From assembly GCA_049644265.1 (NCBI GenBank), contig JBARRO010000086.1:1-7714 (forward strand): a stretch of DNA of 7,714 nucleotides, written 5' to 3'. The stretch is from JBARRO01 sp049644265 (GTDB lineage: Bacteria > Bacteroidota > Ignavibacteria > UBA10030). Under the pieces are notes generated by a model, which was not told the DNA's origin, did no database searches, and was given only the letters and a program-made list of their open reading frames with translations. Made by a program: the position numbers and the translations under genes. Position 1 is the stretch's first letter. The number at the start of each line of letters is the position of its first letter. Shown here in pieces: positions 1-6,014 of the stretch.

Positions 1-3000
1 CTGCAAAGTTCCACCGCTCCATTTCATCGTACCACCAATGACGAGGGTGTCATTTACGGTCACGATGCCGTTCATGAAAGATATGTTCTGAAAAGACGAA
101 CGCAACAGTCCTTTGATTGTGAGGTTCGCTCCCTTCACAATCAGGTTGGAAAGGTTGAACTCTGCGGATTCAATGTCACAGACACCTCCTTCAAGAGAAA
201 GTGTGCCTTGGCCCGAAAGGCTGGATCCCTGATTGAAGCTTGAGGGGCCGTCTGTGACTATCAGGAGCCCTCGTTGTCCAATGGTACCTCCACCGCTGTG
301 AGTCATTTTCTTTACTACAAGATCACCAAAACTCACGTCGATTGTTCCATTGTTTCGGAGATCCGCGATGGTAGTGAATGAGCCGTCCACCCCGGCACCC
401 TTTTTCAACAAACCGTTGTTTTCAAACGCCGGATTGTCGGTCACATCGTTCCCTGCAAAGAGAGCATCGTTTGTTATTTCCACAACTCCGGTGGGGTTGT
501 TGACAATTCTCCCCGAAGAATTGCCGCGAATGTTTCCTGCATTCTTCCAATGGATTTGACCACTATTGGCTATTGTTGACAGTAACTGCCTGTCGTTTGC
601 ACCTTCAATGTCAAAGGAAGCGGCGCTTCTGATGGACAGTACTCCCGCGCCTTCGATGACAGAGCCGAGCCAGTGGCCGCTGTGCGTGAGTTCGAGTTGC
701 GCGTTGTTGGTAAGACTTCCACCCAGGAGATTCATATGGGATACGGTGAGGGTATGACCGGGAGGAATTCGGACAACGCCGTCGCCTGAAATAGAAAGGC
801 TGTCAATGGAAATATTACCACTGATTGTTGTCCTGCCCCCATTTACCAGGAATCCACCCGGCCCGATGATTTGCAGGTTCCCGGAGCAAACAAAGTTTCC
901 CTTGACTTCAACGGTCTGACCTTCGGCAATCTGAATAGTGCCTGACAAGGCCTGGCCATCATTGACGACAAGACTGCCACTCTGCACCTCAACGGATCCT
1001 GTGTTTGATAAGAGAAATCCGGGGCCAAATTCGACATTTCCTTTCAGAATCATGGCGTCAGAATTTGAGAACACCGGTTGAACTGCAAGACCCTGCCCCA
1101 AAGAAAAATGATTATTTCCAAGAAGTTCTGTCGTCGCCCCACCAAGGTTGTATATTTTGCAGTTTGCAGCCCCGATGATTGTCATTGAGTTTTCGAAATA
1201 TTGGCGGCCCTCGCATGCAACGGTCTTATCCACCAGAATCCCTGACTGACTATTCGATCCTTCCTGGCCCCAATGAAGTTCGCTCCCTGCCTCGATTGTA
1301 ATCACGCCGGAGCCTTTCAACTGCCCCTGTGTAATTCCCAAATATCCATTGTTCACGATCAAGTCGCCCGGGCCATCAAGAGTCCCGGAAATGAGCAAGC
1401 GCCCTGCAACACGCGATCCGGTTGAAATCGTCAACGCATTGTTTACTTCAAGAGTGTGAGTCCCGGCGCTGTTGAGGATTGTGAATCGTGCAATTCTCGA
1501 ATCTACATCCAGCTGCACCGTATACTCTCCTGCCGCGAGAATATACACTGTGTCGAGGTCCGATGGGACCTGGCTTGTGCTCCAATTGTTGGGGTCAGAC
1601 CATAATCCGCCGGAGGTGTTGATCCATTCCGCCGTGTGGTCGTTTGTTGAACTTACGTGAAAGTTGACTGTTTTTTCCGGAAGGTTTTCGATTTTGGCAG
1701 TAACGATGTGCAACATGAGGGAGTTGCTGAGTGTGAGATACGTGGAGGCCTCGCCGTTTGCGTCGGTCGTAACAGACGTACTGCTAAGAACTGATATCAC
1801 CGACGGTGTAACACTGAACACTACTTTGGCACCTGCCGTCGGATTGCCAAGCGCGTCTTCGACTCTCACCACAAGCGGTCTCTTCAATGTTGAGCCTGGT
1901 ATCCCGGTCTGACTATCTCCAGAGATTTTTTTCAATATGACACTTGACGGAAGGAACCAAACTTCCGATGAGATGATCCCCGATTCATTGCCGGCACCAT
2001 CGCGAAGGCGGGCACAGATTTTCTTCAATCCCGGAGATTCGTTGCCGCCGTAGAGCGACAGATTCCAGTTTGATCGCGTTACGCTAAAATCCTCCCAATC
2101 TGACCAGCTATAACCGTCATTGCTGAATTGTACCGACTGAACCCCGCTTCCACCTCCGTCGAGCGGCTGAATGTTGACTGAGACGGTCATGCTGTTGGTC
2201 TTGCCACTTCCGTCTCCGATCGTTAGTATTCCAGCGGGTGACGTGTGGTCGAGAAATACCGGAACAGACGAGTATGCGTTCACATCGACAGCACCAACTC
2301 CATTTTTCAGCCAGACGTAAACCACATTTTTTCCCTCGATAGGCGTGACCACATAGGTGTATTCTACACCGTCACAAGGCTTGATGCCTGGGTCTGACAT
2401 CGAGGTTGCCGGTGACCCGATTTTATAGTACGCGGCTACAATTCCGGTTGGATCGTCGGGGTTGTTCCAGGAGATTTGGAATGAATTTGAGGTTGACCAC
2501 CCGAAAGGGGATGCAACGACATTACGAGGTGCCATTGTGGGAAAGTCACCATCTGCAAGGATTTGCACTTCATCGACGTAAACTCCCTCATGCTGGCTTG
2601 AACCATCTGATTTAAAGAGGAACTCAACCTGTATGTCGGAACCGATGTAACTTGACAGGTCGTACTGTACCTGTTTCCAGCCGCTGGTCGGACTGTCAAA
2701 CCAAGCGATTTCATCACCGCCTCCGCCGTTCCGATGAATTCGAATCGACATATAGTCGTTTCGGCCAAGCCAGCTGCCTGATTCAATGGACGGGATGTTG
2801 TATGAAAATTGAAGAGTCGCGGTCCTGGCCGATCGGAGACTAACGGAAGGACTCACCAGGGCAGAGCTTTGATTCGCTTCGTAGTGGGGCGGGAAACCCA
2901 CAATACTGACATTCATGTTGGGCGTCGCGGCACAGTAGACATATCCCGAACCACTGTAGGCATCCGGCAGGACGAGAGGCACTTGTGCACCGCTTGGATC

Positions 3001-3219
3001 AACACCTTCGCCCGAATTCCCAATGACTCTCCCCCACGTCACATGTGCGTAGTTCAACCCATAGGTGGACTGCCAGAGACTGAATGACTGCTCGTCCTCA
3101 AAGCTCCCGATGTCCACGTTGCCCGATTTCAAAACGTTGACCTGTGAAAAAGCAGGGAGGATTGTAAGGACCGTGAGGATGATTGACGAGAGAATAACAC
3201 TGTTCAGTTTAGATTTCAT
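1..3219 (-). CDS. Large secreted multidomain protein: jelly-roll, Fn3/Ig-like and beta-solenoid regions (3' end outside window)
   Basis: The frame is open from the ATG at 3219 to base 1 with no stop: 1073 codons, C-terminus missing. Residues 1-25 are a Sec signal peptide. Region by region: about 34-222 resembles the MAM/immune-inhibitor-A-like jelly-roll, with SDGSS at 204-208 and YVDEVQI at 214-220; about 229-330 is fibronectin-III-like; 334-421 matches a common extracellular module (GSGV, FSNDG, W-S-W, RLRDGAGNES); about 428-525 is a bacterial Ig-like group 1 domain (VRVEDALGNPTAGAKVVFSV, then TTDANGEA). From 531, a W-S-D-P-N-N-W motif (540-546) opens a Gly/Asn/Ser-rich beta-solenoid that continues to the edge. 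These features suggest an exported surface protein or adhesin; no catalytic motif is visible. An in-frame ATG at 3234 is an alternative start, and neither start has a strong ribosome binding site. Type IX export is likely but cannot be tested because the C-terminus is absent. Confidence 0.9.
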   Translation of the reverse strand, partial: MKSKLNSVILSSIILTVLTILPAFSQVNVLKSGNVDIGSFEDEQSFSLWQSTYGLNYAHVTWGRVIGNSGEGVDPSGAQVPLVLPDAYSGSGYVYCAATPNMNVSIVGFPPHYEANQSSALVSPSVSLRSARTATLQFSYNIPSIESGSWLGRNDYMSIRIHRNGGGGDEIAWFDSPTSGWKQVQYDLSSYIGSDIQVEFLFKSDGSSQHEGVYVDEVQILADGDFPTMAPRNVVASPFGWSTSNSFQISWNNPDDPTGIVAAYYKIGSPATSMSDPGIKPCDGVEYTYVVTPIEGKNVVYVWLKNGVGAVDVNAYSSVPVFLDHTSPAGILTIGDGSGKTNSMTVSVNIQPLDGGGSGVQSVQFSNDGYSWSDWEDFSVTRSNWNLSLYGGNESPGLKKICARLRDGAGNESGIISSEVWFLPSSVILKKISGDSQTGIPGSTLKRPLVVRVEDALGNPTAGAKVVFSVTPSVISVLSSTSVTTDANGEASTYLTLSNSLMLHIVTAKIENLPEKTVNFHVSSTNDHTAEWINTSGGLWSDPNNWSTSQVPSDLDTVYILAAGEYTVQLDVDSRIARFTILNSAGTHTLEVNNALTISTGSRVAGRLLISGTLDGPGDLIVNNGYLGITQGQLKGSGVITIEAGSELHWGQEGSNSQSGILVDKTVACEGRQYFENSMTIIGAANCKIYNLGGATTELLGNNHFSLGQGLAVQPVFSNSDAMILKGNVEFGPGFLLSNTGSVEVQSGSLVVNDGQALSGTIQIAEGQTVEVKGNFVCSGNLQIIGPGGFLVNGGRTTISGNISIDSLSISGDGVVRIPPGHTLTVSHMNLLGGSLTNNAQLELTHSGHWLGSVIEGAGVLSIRSAASFDIEGANDRQLLSTIANSGQIHWKNAGNIRGNSSGRIVNNPTGVVEITNDALFAGNDVTDNPAFENNGLLKKGAGVDGSFTTIADLRNNGTIDVSFGDLVVKKMTHSGGGTIGQRGLLIVTDGPSSFNQGSSLSGQGTLSLEGGVCDIESAEFNLSNLIVKGANLTIKGLLRSSFQNISFMNGIVTVNDTLVIGGTMKWSGGTLQ
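3145..3219 (-). other. Sec signal peptide of the large secreted protein
   Basis: The first 25 residues show a short basic N-region (Lys2, Lys4), a hydrophobic core rich in Ile, Leu and Val (about 8-21) and a likely cleavage site AFS|Q after Ser25. This places the protein outside the cytoplasm. The AFSQ ending is frequent in Bacteroidota exported proteins. Signal peptidase I rather than lipoprotein processing is expected, because no lipobox cysteine follows the core. Confidence 0.85.
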
Positions 3220-3334
3220 CGGTGGGTTTCTCATGGCATGGTCGTAATACTTTGCTTTCCTGACAGTTATGCAGGTGTGCTGAAAACTCTCACGGTCCGG
3301 CAAGCAATGTCTGTGCGGTGAGTCATGTAGGCGA

Positions 3335-3366
3335 AAAACAAAAAAGGCGACCTTTCGATCGCCTTT
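3335..3366 (-). terminator. Intrinsic terminator after the zinc-finger/propeller gene
   Basis: On the minus strand, AAAGGCGA (3366-3359) pairs perfectly with TCGCCTTT (3350-3343) around an 8-base loop, and the right arm runs into TTTGTTTTT. This is a Rho-independent terminator about 30 bases past the stop codon at 3397-3399. The T-tract lies only on the minus-strand side, so it serves the leftward genes. It separates the two-gene unit upstream from the secreted-protein gene downstream. Confidence 0.85.
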
Positions 3367-3396
3367 CGCACATCAAATTCCAATATTTGATAAGCA

Positions 3397-4839
3397 TTAC
3401 CTGCTGTCAGTCAGACGGCTCACCGGGTTAACTTTCACTGCCTCCCGCGTCCACTCGGTTCCATTCCAGTACCGGACGTCTTTCCTGAGCTTCTCAAAAT
3501 ACTGTGAATCGGGTACCACAGAAATCTTTCCCTGCTGAATCAGTTTTGTGTAAAACCGTCGCGCTGTATCCGTGGGCTTTATATCAAGAACCTTCATGTC
3601 CCGAGAAAAGTAGTATGTAAGGAACAGCCAGTCAGTGGGTTCGAAGGTTCCAACAGGATTGGAGTACCCAACTACAATCTGATTCTCATTTTCAGACAGA
3701 ATGATCGAAGCCCGTGGTCGTGAATTCAAACCTCGCTCCACCGCACTTGTGGGCAATTGAATGATGTACTCTTCCGCATCCGAGGTTGGGAACGAGTAAG
3801 GAATCGACAGGGTCGATTTCCTTGTTTCGACGATTTTCGTTGGATCCAACGCTGCGACAATGGCATTTGATTCATTCAACGGTGTCGTCAAACCAATATT
3901 GTCAACGCCACAGGCAATCAGGCTTTTCTTCCCGTCGCCACGCAAATCGACAAGTTTGAGGCCAAAGAAATGTCCAAATAACCAGTATGAGCCGATTTCA
4001 TTTCCTTTTGCATCCAGCCTCACAATGGCATAGGGGGAATGGTAGTGAGCAAGACCGACGAAAATCTCTTTCCGGCCGTTTCCTGCCAAATCTCCCACAA
4101 CAAGACCCGCGGTCTTGAATTGGTCCGGGTATCGTTCCTGCGCAAACTGAACGGATGCTCCCAGCTTCTTCTTCCAGAGAACTCTCCCCCCAGAATCATA
4201 GACTCTCACTACATCACTTCTTGCCCCCGCTTCTCCCGATTCAGAAAGAATACTCAGAACTTCATTGCTTCCATCGCTATCGAGGTCGACAACTTCAGCA
4301 TACGAATTTCTGAACTCGTCGACCACTCGCCCGACTTCGTTCGAGTACACTTCAGCTCCCGTTGTGTTTGGAAGGCTCCACAACTTTGCTCCCTCCCTGT
4401 TGAAAACCTCCACCTGACTGTTTTCCTTGTTGGCACGTACGTACCACGGATTATTGTCAGAGTCCGGTTTTACAGTGAGGAACAGAAACAGCACCGCAAA
4501 CACACCAAGCAGACCGACGGACAATGGCACAGCGTTGCTGCCGACAAACCATTGAAATCGTTGGACGGAAGTGAGCGACCCGGTGATCGGCGCTTGGTCC
4601 TCCCAAAACGGCATTACTTCGTTGCTTTTCCGAACAAGTGCGCGACGCGGCACTTTCCCAAGGTCCGCGTTCGTTCGAAGCTCGTGCTCGACGTTCAGGT
4701 AAAACTCCCGAACCACATGCTCCATGTCTCGGCACTTCGCGCAGGTTCGCAAATGTCGTTCCACGGTACTCCGTTCGGATTCAACTTCCGGGGCGCGAAG
4801 AACGTAGAGCTCAATGGTATATTCTGGAATGTGCTGCAT
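3397..4839 (-). CDS. One-pass membrane protein with anti-sigma-type zinc finger and extracytoplasmic FG-GAP/PQQ-like repeats
   Basis: From the ATG at 4839 the protein has 480 residues. The N-terminal part ends in H29-x3-C33-x2-C36, the zinc-binding pattern of zf-HC2 anti-sigma domains. A hydrophobic segment at about 104-123 is a single transmembrane helix, placing the zinc finger in the cytoplasm. Outside lie repeats of two kinds: Asp/Gly calcium-loop-like stretches (VDLDSDGSNE at 184-193, VGDLAGNGRKE at 248-258, VDLRGDGKKS at 297-306) and blade-like strands of the V-x-V-x-D-x-x-G-x-x-L-W type (143-154, 210-226, 270-286). This suggests a small beta-propeller of the FG-GAP/VCBS or PQQ-like type. 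By family logic it would hold a regulator inactive and respond to an outside signal. The preceding gene ends 56 bases upstream, so co-transcription is likely. The frame stays open upstream to a TTG at 4860, but that codon lacks a ribosome binding site. It could instead be a structural membrane protein with a vestigial zinc finger. Confidence 0.85.
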   Translation of the reverse strand: MQHIPEYTIELYVLRAPEVESERSTVERHLRTCAKCRDMEHVVREFYLNVEHELRTNADLGKVPRRALVRKSNEVMPFWEDQAPITGSLTSVQRFQWFVGSNAVPLSVGLLGVFAVLFLFLTVKPDSDNNPWYVRANKENSQVEVFNREGAKLWSLPNTTGAEVYSNEVGRVVDEFRNSYAEVVDLDSDGSNEVLSILSESGEAGARSDVVRVYDSGGRVLWKKKLGASVQFAQERYPDQFKTAGLVVGDLAGNGRKEIFVGLAHYHSPYAIVRLDAKGNEIGSYWLFGHFFGLKLVDLRGDGKKSLIACGVDNIGLTTPLNESNAIVAALDPTKIVETRKSTLSIPYSFPTSDAEEYIIQLPTSAVERGLNSRPRASIILSENENQIVVGYSNPVGTFEPTDWLFLTYYFSRDMKVLDIKPTDTARRFYTKLIQQGKISVVPDSQYFEKLRKDVRYWNGTEWTREAVKVNPVSRLTDSR

Positions 4840-4850
4840 GTAATTATGAA

Positions 4851-4856
4851 TTCCTT
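4851..4856 (-). promoter_or_regulatory. Ribosome binding site that favours the ATG at 4839
   Basis: AAGGAA reads on the minus strand 11 bases before the ATG at 4839. The spacing is slightly long, but this is the only purine-rich site near the start. It overlaps the codons that would follow a TTG start at 4860, which argues against that longer form. Confidence 0.5.
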
Positions 4857-4895
4857 GCAACTGACATGAGGCGCTGAATCCTCGGAATGTTTGCC

Positions 4896-5936
4896 TTATG
4901 TCGCATGCAATCGCTTTAACTTCTCTATAACGCGATCCCGGGCAATGCGGGCAAGATATTCGAGTTTGTTTTTATGCCTTTTCCTGTAGGCGCCCTTCGA
5001 GAGAGGGGTCAATCGGCTTTTGAGGCGATTGTAGAACGGAAAGTCTGTCCCATCATCCTGTACCAAGGTGGCGTGAAGGTTTTCAACGATTACTTCCATA
5101 TACGATTCATACTCTGCGACTTTCAGCTTGTTTTTGCCTACATAGGTGTCATGTTTTTCCAGTTTCAAGCGTTGACACACTTCCTCGATGATCGTCCGGA
5201 CATCGTTTTCCAAAAGCCTCCCTTCTGCCGAAGAGATTTCTGCATCCAACACATCGGGTTTTGCGAAATGGGATCGAAGGACATACGCAACGGTCATCAG
5301 CGGGATCTCCCGCGCGTGTTCTTCCTGATCCCGCAGATAACACGACAATGCGGAAAGCAGTCCGGGGATATTACTTTCTCTTTCTTTTTGTTGACGAAGG
5401 TTTCTCGATAGCACTTCTGGATCCGGCTGGGGAAGGCGCGACAACGGATCGACATTCGCAGGTGCCAAATAGGGTTCGCCGAATCGCTCGAATTCCACAA
5501 AATGACCCAGAGCGTGCACAGTCAGTTTAATGTTTCGGAGAATTTTTCCGAGCGTGGGATCCACTTCGTTATAGATCCGAAAAATGTTGTTGTTAACCTT
5601 GGAAAAAACAAGCCGCCTGAGGTGACCCGTCAGGGCCTCGTCGGAGAGTTCAGCGATTGAAATGCTCCCAAAATATGCCGAGAGTTGCACCAGCCTGCCC
5701 CCGGCGTCCCGCTGGAAGAGGTCTGCAATGCAATCAAACGCCAGGTCGGTGATTTTCAATCCTGCAAAACTGGGGTTGAGCCGGCGGGAAGACAACTTCG
5801 ACATCAGAAAGGAAACCGCCATCGCATGGCAGAGCTTGACGATTTCATTCGTCTGCTGTTCAGTCTGAGAACTGGAGAGAACCGAATGAAGTATTCGCTG
5901 AAGTTTAAGGATTGAGACTCGCGGCATAGTTGCCAT
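4896..5936 (-). CDS. Uncharacterised cytoplasmic protein upstream of the zinc-finger membrane protein
   Basis: I do not recognise this family. From the ATG at 5936 it has 346 residues, with no signal peptide or membrane helix. It looks largely helical and charged. The N-terminal half (to about 150) has a conserved-looking core: LAFDCIADLFQRD near 65-77, then LRRLVFSKVNNNIFRIYNE near 106-124 and DPTLGKILRNIKL near 126-138. A Pro-rich linker (about 160-175) leads to a second helical half, and the tail (about 305-346) is very basic (KGAYRKRHKNK, then ARIARDRVIEKLKRL), compatible with nucleic-acid binding. Position suggests a regulator: it directly precedes an anti-sigma-like membrane protein. 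The first core faintly recalls sigma region 2 in pattern, but no sigma-2 or sigma-4 motif can be named, so that is a guess. An ATG at 5927 is an equally possible start. The frame also extends to a TTG at 5975, which seems less likely because it lies almost on the predicted transcription start. Confidence 0.8.
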   Translation of the reverse strand: MATMPRVSILKLQRILHSVLSSSQTEQQTNEIVKLCHAMAVSFLMSKLSSRRLNPSFAGLKITDLAFDCIADLFQRDAGGRLVQLSAYFGSISIAELSDEALTGHLRRLVFSKVNNNIFRIYNEVDPTLGKILRNIKLTVHALGHFVEFERFGEPYLAPANVDPLSRLPQPDPEVLSRNLRQQKERESNIPGLLSALSCYLRDQEEHAREIPLMTVAYVLRSHFAKPDVLDAEISSAEGRLLENDVRTIIEEVCQRLKLEKHDTYVGKNKLKVAEYESYMEVIVENLHATLVQDDGTDFPFYNRLKSRLTPLSKGAYRKRHKNKLEYLARIARDRVIEKLKRLHAT

Positions 5937-5983
5937 CCCGGTGTGTGTACATCGCCGCCACGATCCCCCGCTCAATTCCGGAT

Positions 5984-6014
5984 CAAATATACATCCTTAC
6001 TTTACTTTCCCAAC
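5984..6014 (-). promoter_or_regulatory. Candidate Bacteroidota-type promoter for the two-gene unit
   Basis: The minus strand reads GTTG (6014-6011), then 19 bases, then TATATTTG (5991-5984). The second element fits the Bacteroidota primary-sigma -7 consensus TAnnTTTG exactly, and the first fits TTTG at three of four bases with the expected spacing. Transcription would start near 5977, leaving a leader of about 40-50 bases before the ATG at 5936 or 5927. The upstream element overlaps the last codons of uvrA. The match is by eye and assumes the host belongs to that phylum. Confidence 0.45.

Noticed and set aside
2436..2786. Minus-strand open frame of 116 codons
   Set aside because: It overlaps the continuous 1073-codon frame on the same strand in another phase and has no start signal or motif.
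3220..3334. Promoter for the secreted-protein gene
   Set aside because: A promoter is expected here, but no TAnnTTTG element or good -35/-10 pair could be found by eye, so none is called.
4837..4860. TTG start at 4860 for the membrane protein
   Set aside because: No ribosome binding site precedes it, while AAGGAA precedes the in-frame ATG at 4839; the extra seven residues add no domain.
4039..4869. Plus-strand open frame of 276 codons
   Set aside because: It lies antisense to the zinc-finger/propeller gene, whose protein has clear domain structure in the minus frame. The plus-strand translation is rich in Arg, Ser and His with no recognisable motif.
5937..5975. TTG start at 5975 for the unknown protein
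   Set aside because: It falls almost on the predicted transcription start and the extra residues look unlike the helical body that follows.
5961..5984. GATCC...GGATC inverted repeat between uvrA and the next gene
   Set aside because: The stem is only five bases with a long loop and no T-tract follows, so it is not a convincing terminator or operator.
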